A stretch of DNA of 64,000 bases, taken from NCBI GenBank assembly GCA_937902925.1, contig CALFNN010000090.1, positions 20,855 to 84,854 of the forward strand. The letters run 5' to 3'. The notes below the pieces were generated by a model. The model made no database searches, had not been told where the DNA came from, and saw nothing but the letters and a program-made list of their open reading frames with translations. Below, one piece after another: positions 50,990-60,422 of this stretch (its first letter is position 1; each line of letters begins with the position of its first letter). Origin of the DNA: an uncultured Opitutaceae bacterium (GTDB taxonomy: Bacteria > Verrucomicrobiota > Verrucomicrobiia > Opitutales > Opitutaceae). Position numbers and translations under genes: made by a program.

Positions 50990-53011
50990 CTACCAGTTCA
51001 CGGTAGCGTCGATGCCCCAGGTCCGCGGGGCGCCGGGAGTGCCATGGCCGGTGCCGGGAGTGATCGCACTGTAATAGCGCCGGTCGCCGAGATTTTCGCC
51101 GTAGAGCGTCAAGCGGTAACGGCCGTTGCCGTAGCCGAGGTGGGCGCCGAGGAGCGCGTAGGGTTTCTGGCCGAAAGTGGGATTCTCCGCCTCGGTGTAG
51201 TAGGTCGTGCCGTTGGTGGTGAGTCCGGCCCCGGCGAACCAGCCGGTGGCGGGCGCGTAGTCGATGTGGAGGCTCGCGTCGTAGGCGGGGACGTAGGGCG
51301 CGCGGTTGCCATGGTAGCTCGTGCCCGTGTAAGGGTCGCGGAATTCGCGCAGCGTCACGTCGGTCGTGCCGAGGTCGGCGGCGAGGGTCAGCCCCGCGGC
51401 GGGTTTCCACTCGAGCTCGAGCTCGCCGCCGAAGGAGCGGGCGCGCGGGGCGTTGACGACGAGATAGTCGTCGCCCGTGGCGGCGCCGGTCGCGAAGGAG
51501 CGTTCGATCTGATAGCCGGTGACGGCATACCAGAAGGCGCGCACCGTGGCCGAGACGTGCGGGTTGGGGGAGGCGCGGGTCGCGCCGACCTCGAGGGTCT
51601 TGGTGCGCTCGGGGCCGAACGCCGCCAGCGCGCGGTTGCCGGTGAAGGCGGAGAAGCCGCCCGGCTTGTAGCCGGCGCCGAGACTGGCGAACAGGCTGGT
51701 GGAGCGGTCGATGGTGTAACCGGCCGCGAGCTTCGGCAGGAGGGCGGTCGACTCGCGATGCAGGTTGAAGACCTGCGGCGTCGGGACCGACTCGACGCGA
51801 TGCATCGTCCGGCGCGAATCCTCGGCGCGCACGCCGGCGGTGAGGCGGAGATTTTCCGCGGCCTGGAACGTCGCCTCGCCGAACGCGGCGACGGCGCGCG
51901 AATCGATCCGGAAGGTCGACTGCTCGTAGGTGAACGGCCCGAAATCGCGGGTGAACGCGCCGTCGGTGGAACCGTCGGAATAGAACGCGCCCGCCTGCCA
52001 GCGGAGCGCGGCCTGGGAATCGGAGACGAGCTTCAGCTCCTCGTTCCAGTCGCGCTGGTGTTGCGAGACGAGGTTGTTCAACTCCGCCGGACCGAACGCG
52101 AGGACGCTGTTGTAGGGGCCGAGATCCCAGTCGGTGAGGCTGGTCGTCGCGGTGAACCGGCCGGCGGGGGTGGCGAAGGCGGCGGTCAGGCCGGCGTTGA
52201 AGGCGTCGAGGTCGGTGACGCCCTCCGCCGTGCGCGTCACGGTGAAGAACGGCCCGCCGAGCGGCACGAGGGGCTGCACGCCGTCGCGGGCGCGGAGCGC
52301 GGTGACCAGAAGCGTGAGCTCGGCGGTTGGGGCGGGGCGGACGCGCACGCGCGCGAGCGCCGAGGTGGAATTCTTGTAGTCGATATCGCGGTGGAGCGTC
52401 GTGTTGGTGACATAGCCGTCGCGTGTCCCATGGGCGGCGCTGACGTAGGCGTCCCCGGTGCCGCCGGCCGGACTGCGGACGCTGGCGGACACGTTGACGG
52501 CGTTAAAATTTCCGAAACTCGCGGCGATGTCGCCGGCGGCGGACGAGGCGGGCGCGGGCGTGTGCAACGTGACCACGCCGGCCGATCCGGCGCGACCGAA
52601 GACGGTGTTCTGGCTCGGCCCGCGGTGCAGCTCGGCGCGGGCGAAGCCGGCGAGGGAGGTGGGGAACGTGAAGCTGCTGCCGAGCGGAATGTCGTCGAGG
52701 TAGAAACTGATGGCGGGACCGCCGAAGATCGGGGTGTTGGTGAGGCCGCGCAGCGAGTAGGTGTCGTTGAAGGAGTGCGCGTCGTTGGTCGACTCGAAGA
52801 AATTGGCGGCGCGGGCGGCGAGCTGCGGCGTCGTGCGCGTGGCCGCCGGGACGCCGGTGAGTTCCAGGTGCGTGACCGTGGCGGGCGAGCCGGTGAGCAG
52901 CGACTCCGTGACGACGAACGGCGCGGCTTGCGTGACCGGCCCGGGTTGGGCCCGGGCGAGCGCGACCATCGCGAGGATACCTGGCAGCCAGCGGGGGACG
53001 GAAAAATGCAT
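50990..53011 (-). CDS. TonB-dependent receptor, compact type
   Basis: 673 residues. Signal peptide MHFSVPRWLPGILAMVALAR (cleavage near ARA-QP). The plug starts with PFVVTESLLTGSPATVTHLE and has FNDTYSLRGLTNTPIFGGPA, FYLDDIPLGSSFTF and LHRGPSQNTVFGRAGSAGVV (the GPQ-LYGR-type motif as GPSQNTVFGR). The barrel ends in TWGIDATVNW. LVSQHQRDWNEELKLVSDSQ and AGYTIDRSTSLFASLGAGYK are typical barrel strands of the iron-chelate/cobalamin-like group. The substrate is not identifiable. It is convergent with cstA and followed upstream by pfp on the same strand, separated by a terminator. Confidence 0.94.
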   Translation of the reverse strand: MHFSVPRWLPGILAMVALARAQPGPVTQAAPFVVTESLLTGSPATVTHLELTGVPAATRTTPQLAARAANFFESTNDAHSFNDTYSLRGLTNTPIFGGPAISFYLDDIPLGSSFTFPTSLAGFARAELHRGPSQNTVFGRAGSAGVVTLHTPAPASSAAGDIAASFGNFNAVNVSASVRSPAGGTGDAYVSAAHGTRDGYVTNTTLHRDIDYKNSTSALARVRVRPAPTAELTLLVTALRARDGVQPLVPLGGPFFTVTRTAEGVTDLDAFNAGLTAAFATPAGRFTATTSLTDWDLGPYNSVLAFGPAELNNLVSQHQRDWNEELKLVSDSQAALRWQAGAFYSDGSTDGAFTRDFGPFTYEQSTFRIDSRAVAAFGEATFQAAENLRLTAGVRAEDSRRTMHRVESVPTPQVFNLHRESTALLPKLAAGYTIDRSTSLFASLGAGYKPGGFSAFTGNRALAAFGPERTKTLEVGATRASPNPHVSATVRAFWYAVTGYQIERSFATGAATGDDYLVVNAPRARSFGGELELEWKPAAGLTLAADLGTTDVTLREFRDPYTGTSYHGNRAPYVPAYDASLHIDYAPATGWFAGAGLTTNGTTYYTEAENPTFGQKPYALLGAHLGYGNGRYRLTLYGENLGDRRYYSAITPGTGHGTPGAPRTWGIDATVNW

Positions 53012-53149
53012 GGAAACGGCGGGAACGTGAGCGGTCCGGGCGGCCGGGGTAAACGATGTTTCGGGTATGACGGAATCGACGAATTCGCGAAGCCGCGGCG
53101 GGAGAATACGGCAACCCAGGGCGGCAGAGGCAGCCGGCCCAGCCTTGAA

Positions 53150-53181
53150 AATAAAAAGGCCGGTCGCGGACGACCGGCCTT
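53150..53181 (-). terminator. Rho-independent terminator of pfp
   Basis: A perfect 11-bp stem AAGGCCGGTCG (53156-53166)/CGACCGGCCTT (53171-53181) with CGGA loop. On the minus strand it is followed by TTTTTATTTT. It sits about 35 bases beyond the pfp stop codon. Confidence 0.92.
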
Positions 53182-53215
53182 GGGAAGGATGGCGAGAGGT
53201 TGAACCGGTGCCGGC

Positions 53216-54472
53216 TCAGACTTCGTAACCGGGGAGCGACTTGTCGACGCGGACGCGGTCGAGGCGGGCGAAGAGCGGCACACCGGTGTCGTGCGGAATC
53301 GTGACCTCGCCCTGGATCAGCGGCTGGGCATAGCGGAGGAACTGGAAGTTCATCGAGACGCCGTCCTCATTGATCCACTCGCGGGGCAGCTTCTTGATCG
53401 AGTTGGCCACGTCGCTCAGCGGCGCGAGGCCGGTCTCGGACGTGTAGTGGTCGGTGTCGCCGCGGACGAGCGTGACCATCTTGTCGGTCTCGCCATTGAT
53501 CGCGGCCTTCACCGCGGCCTGGCCGGCGAGGAACGCCTCGTCGGCGTCGGTCTTCGAGGCCGCGTGGGCGGCGCAGCGCTGCATGAGGCCGGGCTTGGCG
53601 ACGCGGACCTTCACGCCGGGAATGTTGGCGCCGATGATTTCGGCGAGCGCGTCGCCGGCGCCGCCGAGCTGGGCGTGGCCGAACGAATCGGTGGCGGCTT
53701 CGGCGGCGACGTAGTTGCCGTCGGAGTCCACGAGGCCCTCGGCGACGACGATCTGGCAGAATTTCTCGCGCTTGAGGATGCGCTTCACGTCCTCGAGGCA
53801 CTTGGGCTGGTCGAACGGAATCTCGGGCAGGTAGATCAAGTGCGGCGGATCGTGCGGGTGGTCGCGGCGCTTGGCGAGCGAGGCGCCGGCGGCGATCCAG
53901 CCGGCGCTGCGGCCCATGACCTCGATGATGGAGACGAGATCGCCCTGGCCCATCGCCTCGTTGTCGCAGGCGACTTCGCGCACGGTGGTGGCGATGTATT
54001 TGATGGCGCTGGCGTAGCCGGGGCAGTGGTCGGTCGAGGGGAGATCGTTGTCGATCGTCTTCGGCACGCCGATGACCCGGAGCTCGTAGCCCTGCTGCTG
54101 GGCGAGCTTGGAAATCTTGTCCGCGGTGTCCTGCGAGTCGTTGCCGCCGATGTAGAAAAAGTAGCGGATGTTGTGGGCCTTGAAGACCTCGATCACGCGC
54201 TCGAAATCCTGCTGTTTCTTGAGCTTGTAACGGCAGGTGCCGAGGGCGGCGCCGGGCGTGTGCCGGAGGGCGCGGATCTGCTGCTGCGACTCGGAGGCGA
54301 GATCGATGAGATCCTCCTGCAGGAGGCCCAAGACCCCGTTGAGCGCTCCGTAAATCTCCTCAATGCACTCATGGTTCAGCGCCTCAGCGACGATTCCCGC
54401 GACGCTGGCGTTGATGACGGCAGTGGGGCCGCCGGACTGGCCCACCAAGACATTTCCTACGAGTTCAGCCAT
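53216..54472 (-). CDS. pfp: Diphosphate-dependent 6-phosphofructokinase
   Basis: 418 residues from ATG at 54472 (MAELVGNVLVGQSGGPTAVI); longer upstream start rejected. Motifs: GQSGGPTAVINAS (phosphoryl donor site), YFFYIGGNDSQDTADK where ATP-dependent enzymes have GGDGS, and VIGVPKTIDNDLPSTDHCPG (PKTIDND, catalytic base Asp). IEVMGRSAGWIAAGASLA (MGR) and the fructose-6-phosphate-binding KPGLMQRCAAHAASKTDADE region are also present. The substitution in the GGDGS loop and the PKTIDND motif indicate pyrophosphate as the donor, so the enzyme works reversibly in glycolysis/gluconeogenesis. It lies downstream of purB on the same strand with a 214-base gap and its own terminator. Confidence 0.92.
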   Translation of the reverse strand: MAELVGNVLVGQSGGPTAVINASVAGIVAEALNHECIEEIYGALNGVLGLLQEDLIDLASESQQQIRALRHTPGAALGTCRYKLKKQQDFERVIEVFKAHNIRYFFYIGGNDSQDTADKISKLAQQQGYELRVIGVPKTIDNDLPSTDHCPGYASAIKYIATTVREVACDNEAMGQGDLVSIIEVMGRSAGWIAAGASLAKRRDHPHDPPHLIYLPEIPFDQPKCLEDVKRILKREKFCQIVVAEGLVDSDGNYVAAEAATDSFGHAQLGGAGDALAEIIGANIPGVKVRVAKPGLMQRCAAHAASKTDADEAFLAGQAAVKAAINGETDKMVTLVRGDTDHYTSETGLAPLSDVANSIKKLPREWINEDGVSMNFQFLRYAQPLIQGEVTIPHDTGVPLFARLDRVRVDKSLPGYEV

Positions 54473-54686
54473 GACAGTGTTAGATAAAGGATTGAAGAGA
54501 ACGTGAAGGGCCAAGAAAGCGGACCGCGCCGGGCGCTGGCAAACTCAAATTTCCTCGCTGGGGTGTTTCCCGGGGAAAATCGCGGCGGACAGAGCGTGCG
54601 CGATCGCTTTGGTGCCCCGTCAATCTGCGTCTTATGGCAAAGGCGGAAGGCCGGATCCGCAGCGGCCCGGCCGCTTCCCGCGCCGT

Positions 54687-56126
54687 TTACAGCAATCGCG
54701 CCGGCCGGTAATCCTCGGCGCCCTTGTGCTTGCGCGCGAGCGGCTTCACCTCGGCGAGAAACGCGTCGACTTGGTGTGGCGCCGCACCGACGAAACGGGC
54801 GTTCTCGGCGAGGATCGCCTGCAGGGCTTTTTTCCCGAGACCGACCCGGCGGTCGCCGGCGAGACGCGAGAGGAGATCGGCGTCGCCGCCGCCGGAGCGG
54901 AGCGCCTTCGCCGCGGCGAGCGCGTGCTCCTTGATGGCTTCGTGCGCGGTTTCGCGACCGGCGCCGTGCTTCACCGCTTCCATGAGGATCGTTGTCGTGG
55001 CGAGGAACGGGAGGTTGCGCTCGTTCTCGGCGGCGATGGCGGCGGGGAAGACTTCCATCTGGCCGAGCACCGTCAGGTAGGTCTCGAGCAGGCCGTCGAT
55101 CGCGAAGAACGCATCCGGCAGCGCGACACGCCGCACCACCGAGCACGAGACGTCGCCTTCGTTCCATTGGTGGCCGGCGAGCGCGCCGGTCATCGTGACG
55201 TAGCCGGAGAGGATCGTCGAGAATCCGCAGATGCGCTCGCAATTCCGCGCATTGACCTTGTGGGGCATCGCCGACGAGCCGACCTGGCCGTCCTGAAAAC
55301 CCTCCGTGAGCAGGCCCGCGCCCGCCATGAGCCGGAGGGTGATGGCGCAGCTCGCGGCGGCAGCGCCGACCTGGTGCAGTGCGCTGATGACCTCGAAATC
55401 GAGACTGCGGGGGTAAACCTGCCCGACCGCGTCGAGCGAGGCATGAATCCCGAGGTGGCGGAGCACGCGCGACTCGAGCTCGTCGACCTTGTCGGTGCGG
55501 CCGCCAAGCAGCGTAAGCTGGTCAAGCTGGGTGCCGACCGCGCCCTTGAGCCCGCGCACGGGATAGCGCGCGAGCAGCTCCTCGAGCCGCGTGAAGGCCA
55601 CGAGCAATTCCTGCCCGAACATCGCGAGCCGTTTGCCGAAGGTGGTGGGCTGCGCCGGCACGTTGTGCGTGCGGCCGGTGATCATCAGGTCGCGGTGCTG
55701 GCCGGCCTGCGCGGCGACCGCAAGGAGCGCGGCGGCGGATTTGAAGAGGATAGTCTGCAGCGCGCGGAAAATCTGGAGCTGCTCGACGTTTTCCGTGAGG
55801 TCGCGGCTGGTGAGCCCGAGGTGGATGAACTGGCGCTTCGCGAGGTCGGAGAACTCCTCGATGCGCGCCTTGACGTCGTGGAGCGTGACGCGCTCGCGTT
55901 TCGCGATGGACGCGAGGTCGATCTGGTCCTTCACCTTCTCGTAATCCTTGATCGCGTCGGCGGGGATGGGGACGCCGAGGTCGCGCTGCGCCTTCATGAC
56001 GGCGATCCAGAAATCGCGCTCGAGTGCCACGCGGCCCTGCTGCGACCAGATGTCCTTCATCGCGACCGAGGCGTAGCGCTCGGCGAGGACGTTGGGGATG
56101 AGGGCGGACGGTTGGTTCACGGACAA
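54687..56126 (-). CDS. purB: Adenylosuccinate lyase
   Basis: 479 residues. Fumarase/aspartase superfamily, with the signature GSSAMPHKVNARNCERICGF, flexible-loop Ser in SSAMPHK, and catalytic His in TGRTHNVPAQPTTFGKRLAM. LTSRDLTENVEQLQIFRALQ and KGAVGTQLDQLTLLGG further match PurB. It cleaves adenylosuccinate and SAICAR in purine synthesis. The opening SALIPNVLAERYASVAMKDI WSQQGRV is typical of the type with an R-A-Y-S-Mxx-W start. It lies 60 bases downstream of holA on the same strand. Confidence 0.97.
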   Translation of the reverse strand: MSVNQPSALIPNVLAERYASVAMKDIWSQQGRVALERDFWIAVMKAQRDLGVPIPADAIKDYEKVKDQIDLASIAKRERVTLHDVKARIEEFSDLAKRQFIHLGLTSRDLTENVEQLQIFRALQTILFKSAAALLAVAAQAGQHRDLMITGRTHNVPAQPTTFGKRLAMFGQELLVAFTRLEELLARYPVRGLKGAVGTQLDQLTLLGGRTDKVDELESRVLRHLGIHASLDAVGQVYPRSLDFEVISALHQVGAAAASCAITLRLMAGAGLLTEGFQDGQVGSSAMPHKVNARNCERICGFSTILSGYVTMTGALAGHQWNEGDVSCSVVRRVALPDAFFAIDGLLETYLTVLGQMEVFPAAIAAENERNLPFLATTTILMEAVKHGAGRETAHEAIKEHALAAAKALRSGGGDADLLSRLAGDRRVGLGKKALQAILAENARFVGAAPHQVDAFLAEVKPLARKHKGAEDYRPARLL

Positions 56127-56186
56127 GCCGCGTGAGTTAGCGGGCGGCTCCGCGGATGGCGAACGGAAAATCGGTGGGACCGGCGG

Positions 56187-57284
56187 TCAGGCGGCGCCGA
56201 GGCAGCGGACGGCGAACTCGCGGAGGACTTCCTCCTGCTCGTGCGGGCGGCGGATGATTTCCTCGAAGGCGACGATCAATTCCTGCTGGTTGTCGATCAG
56301 CCGGCGCAGGGTGGGGAGCTTCGCGTTGCCGGCGAGTTTGCCGAGATACCACGGGTTCTGGGAGAAGAGGTTGAACGAGCTCTTCTCGGTCGCGCCCGTG
56401 AATTTCGCCGCGTGTTCGGCCGCGGCCCGCGGGATGCCATCGAGGCCGCGCGGGCCGAGCCGCGCCTCGCCGCTGTCGAGGAGCGCGCGCACCTGCAGGA
56501 GGATGCGGTTGCGATTTTGCAGCGCGCTGATGACCGGGCGCGCGTCGCCGCCGCCGAAGAAATGCCGGTGGAGCGCGCCGAGCGTCCATTTCAAGTCACC
56601 GCTGAAGAACGCCTCCGCCGCCTCGAAGAAATCGCCCTCGGCGACGTTGGGCGTGAGTTCGGCGACGTCCGCCTCCGCGATGGCGGCACCGTCGCCGGCA
56701 TAGGCGGCCAGCTTGTGGGTTTCCTCGACGAGCAGCCGGGTGTTGGCGCCGACCTTGGCAAGGAGCAGTTCGACGGCGCCAGGCGCGAACGTCGCGCCGA
56801 TGGCCTTCGCCTCGGCGAGCACGACGCCGGCGAGCGCCTCGCTGGCGTTGTCGCCGTCGCCGCCCGCGAGGGCGAAGTCGGCGTTCTTCTCGCACCACCT
56901 CGGAAACGAGCGGCGGCGGTCCACCGGCGCGGCGGTGACGAGCACGGCGGTGTCGTCGGGATTCACGCTCTCGAGGATCTGCTGCAGGTCCTCGACCAGC
57001 TTCAGCGTGCTCTCGGCGCGGCCGGTCACCGTGTCGGCGAGGAAGTTGACGTCCTTGAGCCAGACGACGCGGCCGAACATCGACATCGTCTGCACCGCCT
57101 CGCGAAAGCTGTTCACGGCGGTTTCGACCTCGCCGACGTTGGCCGCGAAGCCGTTGATGACCTCGCGGGCAAACTCGTCGGCCCCGGCCTCCTCGGCCAT
57201 CTTCGCGAAACGGTCCTTGCCCAGACGCCCGACGAGGAAGTCGTCCGGGCCGCAGATGAAGGTGAAGTTTTTCGCGGGCGCCAT
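56187..57284 (-). CDS. holA: DNA polymerase III delta subunit
   Basis: 365 residues, close to the usual 340. The N-terminal domain opens NFTFICGPDDFLVGRLGKDR and contains VQTMSMFGRVVWLKDVNFLA (S-PMFG--R-V-L--V). VNPDDTAVLVTAAPVDRRRS is the segment before the small helical domain, then VGANTRLLVEETHKLAAYAG (the N-LR-L-NEL-KL motif). The C-terminal collar domain has GDLKWTLGALHRHFFGGGDA and ALQNRNRILLQVRALLDSGE. Delta opens the beta clamp in the clamp-loader. It starts a minus-strand series with purB and is divergent from arnT. Confidence 0.9.
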   Translation of the reverse strand: MAPAKNFTFICGPDDFLVGRLGKDRFAKMAEEAGADEFAREVINGFAANVGEVETAVNSFREAVQTMSMFGRVVWLKDVNFLADTVTGRAESTLKLVEDLQQILESVNPDDTAVLVTAAPVDRRRSFPRWCEKNADFALAGGDGDNASEALAGVVLAEAKAIGATFAPGAVELLLAKVGANTRLLVEETHKLAAYAGDGAAIAEADVAELTPNVAEGDFFEAAEAFFSGDLKWTLGALHRHFFGGGDARPVISALQNRNRILLQVRALLDSGEARLGPRGLDGIPRAAAEHAAKFTGATEKSSFNLFSQNPWYLGKLAGNAKLPTLRRLIDNQQELIVAFEEIIRRPHEQEEVLREFAVRCLGAA

Positions 57285-57374
57285 GCCCGGGCATCACGCC
57301 GCAATCCCGCCGCGGGCGCACGAAAAAAATCGCCTCGCCGTCGGCCGGACGCGAATGTGCCGGTCGATTCCGCG

Positions 57375-59129
57375 ATGTCCGACCCCGATTTTTCCGCTCC
57401 AGCCGCGCCGGCGACTCCATCCTGGCAGCGGGATTGGCTGCTGCTCGCGCTGGCGTTCGGCGCGCTGTATTTCTTCCGCCTCGGCAGCTATCCGCTCAGC
57501 GATCCGGACGAGGGGCGCAACGCCGAGATCGCGCGCGAAATGCTGGTGAGCGGCGACTGGGTCACCCCGCGGCTGGACGGCGTGAACTATTTCGAGAAGC
57601 CGCCGCTCGTCTACTGGCTGACCGCGGTCTCGGAGAAGCTCTTCGGGCTCAACGAATGGGCGGTGCGGGCGGTGCCGGCGCTGCTCGCGATCGGCGGCGT
57701 GCTGCTGACTTACGCGGCGGCGCGGCGGCTCCACGGGCGCGACGCCGGGCTCATGTCGGCCATCGTGCTCGGCACGTCGCTGCTGTGGTTCGCGATCGGG
57801 CATATTCCGCTGCTGGACATGGCGGTGTCGGTGTTCATGGCAGGGGCGCTATTCGCGTTCATCATCGGGGTGGGCGAGCCGCCGGGCGCGAGGCGGCGGC
57901 GTTTATTTCTGTTGCTTTACGCGAGCATGGCCCTGGCGACGCTGGCGAAGGGGCTCATCGGATTCCTCGTCACCGGCGCGGTGATGTTCCTGTGGTTGCT
58001 GGTCTTCAACCAATGGAAACGCCTGCGTCCGCTGCACCTGCTGCCGGGCGTGCTGCTTTTTCTCGTGATCGCGGCATCCTGGCACGTGCTCGCCGCGCTA
58101 CGCAATCCGACGTGGGTCCACCGCTATTTCGTCTACGAGCACTTCGAGCGCTTCCTCACGCCGGCGGCCTCGCGCCCCGGTCCGGTGCACTACTTTGTCT
58201 GGATCCTGATCGCGGGCCTGATCCCGTGGACGGGGTTTCTCTGGCCGGCCGTGCGCACGGCGGTGCGGGGAGGCTGGGCGAAGCGGGATGACAACTGTGT
58301 CGCGTGGTATCTGGTCACATGGGCGGCATTCATCTTTTTCTTTTTCTCGATTTCGAAATCGAAGCTCCCGCCCTATATCCTTCCGATCTTTCCCGCGCTG
58401 GCGGTGTTGATTGGGGCGTGGCTGGCGCGAGTCGCCGGCGAAACGGGGGGCGCCGCGCGGATGCGCGGAGGATTGCGGGTGTTCACCTTCATCAACGGGC
58501 TGCTCGCCGTCGCCTTGCTCGCGGCCGTGCTGAAGCCGGGACTCATCATCCACGATCCGGCGCAGGCGCTCGCGCTGCAGGCGCCGGCGTTCGCCATGGC
58601 CGCGACGCTGCTGCTCGGCGGTATTTTCGTGCCGTGGCTGGCGAAGATCCGCGGCGCGCGCCAGGCGATCGCTGGAGTCACGGTCACCGCGGTATTTTTC
58701 CTGGCCGGATTGGAGTTCGCCGCGCCCAACATCATCAAGCCCGGCACCAAACCGCTCGCGCTGCTCGTCAAGTCGCTGGCGAAACCGGGCGACCGGGTGA
58801 TGCACTACTTCGATATTTTCCAGGGTTTCTGTTTCTATGCGGAACGCACGGTCGAGTGTGTCGCCGGCGAGGCGAGTGTGCAGAAACTCGCGTTCAGCGA
58901 AATCGAGTTCAAGGAGGACGCCGCGGCCGTCGCCCGGGGGCAGCTCATGACCGAGGCGAAATTCCGGGAGGCGTGGACGCACTCCACGCGGGTGTTCATG
59001 GTCGCCAAGAAAGGCGACGTCACCGGGCCGCGGGCCGACGGCCAGCCGGCGCTCTTCGCCGATCCGACGTTTCATTATCATTTGCTCGCCGAGAACCGGG
59101 ACTACTATCTCTTCAGCAATCAACCCTGA
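57375..59129 (+). CDS. arnT: GT-C glycosyltransferase family 39, ArnT-like
   Basis: 584 residues from ATG at 57375, similar to E. coli ArnT (550); upstream frame is a shadow over holA. The first periplasmic loop has YPLSDPDEGRNAEIAREMLV and SGDWVTPRLDGVNYFEKPPL (catalytic Asp in DPDEGR and the FEKPP motif). IGHIPLLDMAVSVFMAGALF follows and about 12 helices are visible. ArnT moves 4-amino-4-deoxy-L-arabinose from undecaprenyl phosphate to lipid A on the periplasmic side, lowering polymyxin binding. The assignment rests on arnB, arnC and both arnA parts downstream; in isolation it would be a general PMT_2 protein. arnB starts one base after its stop. Confidence 0.85.
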   Translation: MSDPDFSAPAAPATPSWQRDWLLLALAFGALYFFRLGSYPLSDPDEGRNAEIAREMLVSGDWVTPRLDGVNYFEKPPLVYWLTAVSEKLFGLNEWAVRAVPALLAIGGVLLTYAAARRLHGRDAGLMSAIVLGTSLLWFAIGHIPLLDMAVSVFMAGALFAFIIGVGEPPGARRRRLFLLLYASMALATLAKGLIGFLVTGAVMFLWLLVFNQWKRLRPLHLLPGVLLFLVIAASWHVLAALRNPTWVHRYFVYEHFERFLTPAASRPGPVHYFVWILIAGLIPWTGFLWPAVRTAVRGGWAKRDDNCVAWYLVTWAAFIFFFFSISKSKLPPYILPIFPALAVLIGAWLARVAGETGGAARMRGGLRVFTFINGLLAVALLAAVLKPGLIIHDPAQALALQAPAFAMAATLLLGGIFVPWLAKIRGARQAIAGVTVTAVFFLAGLEFAAPNIIKPGTKPLALLVKSLAKPGDRVMHYFDIFQGFCFYAERTVECVAGEASVQKLAFSEIEFKEDAAAVARGQLMTEAKFREAWTHSTRVFMVAKKGDVTGPRADGQPALFADPTFHYHLLAENRDYYLFSNQP

Positions 59130-59130
59130 C

Positions 59131-60309
59131 ATGCCTGCGCCCGCTCCCGTCGCTCCCGTGAAACCCGCCGTGCCATATCTGCCGTTCACCCGGCCGACGA
59201 TCGACGACGCGACCGTCGCCGGCGTCGCGGACGTGCTCCGCTCGGGCTGGATCACCTCGGGGCCGAACGTGAAGGAACTCGAGGCAAAGCTCTCCGTGTA
59301 TTGCGGCGGCCGGCCGGTGCGGGTGTTCAACTCCGGCACGTGCACGATGGAGATCGCGTTGCGCATCGCGGGCGTCGGGCCCGGGCACGAGGTCATCACG
59401 ACGCCGCTCTCGTGGGTGGCCACGAGCAACGTGGTGCTGGAAGTCGGCGCCCGGCCGGTGTTCGTCGACATCGACCCGGTCACACGGAACATCGATCTCG
59501 ACCGCGTGGAGGCGGCGATCGGGCCGGCGACGCGGGCCATCATTCCCGTCGACCTCGCGGGGTTGCCGGTCGACCGCGACCGGCTCCACGCGATCGCAAA
59601 AAAACACAATCTCCGTGTGGTCGAGGACGCCGCCCAGTCGTTCGGCAGCACCTGGAACGGCAAAAAGATCGGGGCGTGCGGCGACTTCGTGTCGTTCAGT
59701 TTTCATCCGAACAAAAACATCACGACCATCGAGGGCGGTGCGCTCGTGGTGAACGACGAACGCGAGGCGAAGCTCGCCGAGCAATACCGGTTGCAGGGCG
59801 TGGTGCGCTCGGGCTTCGACGGGATGGAGGTCGAACTCGTCGGCGGAAAGTTCAACCTGACCGATGTCGCCGCGCGCGTCGGGCTCGGGCAGCTCCCGCG
59901 CATCGGCGAATTCAACGAGCAGCGCCGTGAACTGGCGCGCGCTTACTTCGAGCTGCTCGACGCCCCGACGGCGAAGGCGCTCGGGCTGGGGTTGCCGCCG
60001 CGCGATTTCACGTCGACCAACTGGCACATGTTCCAGGTCGTGCTGCCGGAGGAACGGCTCGCACTGAAGCGCGCCGAGGTGATGGCGCAGCTCCACGCCG
60101 CGGGCATCGGCACCGGCGTCCACTATCCGGCGATCCATCTCTTCGCGCTCTACCGGCGGTTGGGCTGGAAGGACGGCGATTTTCCGCAGGCCGAGAAGGT
60201 CTGTCGCAATATTCTCACGCTGCCGCTTTTCCCGGCCATGACGCGGGCCGACGTGGTGCGTGTGGTGGACGAGTTGACCGCCGTGCTGTCGGCCGCGCTT
60301 AAAGCGTGA
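59131..60309 (+). CDS. arnB: DegT/DnrJ/EryC1/StrS aminotransferase, ArnB-like
   Basis: 392 residues from ATG at 59131. PLP-dependent aminotransferase with YLPFTRPTIDDATVAGVADV, LRSGWITSGPNVKELEAKL, SGTCTMEIALRIAGVGPGHE, TPLSWVATSNVVLEVGARPV, VVEDAAQSFGS (cofactor Asp) and SFSFHPNKNITTIEGGALVV, in which Lys forms the PLP Schiff base. The GTGVHYPAIHLFALYRR end block is strongly ArnB-like. ArnB converts UDP-4-keto-arabinose to UDP-L-Ara4N with glutamate. It directly follows arnT and is followed by arnC after 113 bases. Confidence 0.9.
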   Translation: MPAPAPVAPVKPAVPYLPFTRPTIDDATVAGVADVLRSGWITSGPNVKELEAKLSVYCGGRPVRVFNSGTCTMEIALRIAGVGPGHEVITTPLSWVATSNVVLEVGARPVFVDIDPVTRNIDLDRVEAAIGPATRAIIPVDLAGLPVDRDRLHAIAKKHNLRVVEDAAQSFGSTWNGKKIGACGDFVSFSFHPNKNITTIEGGALVVNDEREAKLAEQYRLQGVVRSGFDGMEVELVGGKFNLTDVAARVGLGQLPRIGEFNEQRRELARAYFELLDAPTAKALGLGLPPRDFTSTNWHMFQVVLPEERLALKRAEVMAQLHAAGIGTGVHYPAIHLFALYRRLGWKDGDFPQAEKVCRNILTLPLFPAMTRADVVRVVDELTAVLSAALKA

Positions 60310-60422
60310 TGCGGCCGGCGGGGGAGATTTCGTAGCCGGTCCGTAAAATTACCCGATTTCCGGAGTTCCACATCCACCGAAGTTCGTATTTGAATCATCC
60401 CGGTTCCGCCCGCGCCGTTCCC

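Noticed and set aside
48423..51410. 995-residue minus-strand frame opposite cstA
   Set aside because: His/Arg/Asp-rich shadow of the CstA coding sequence.
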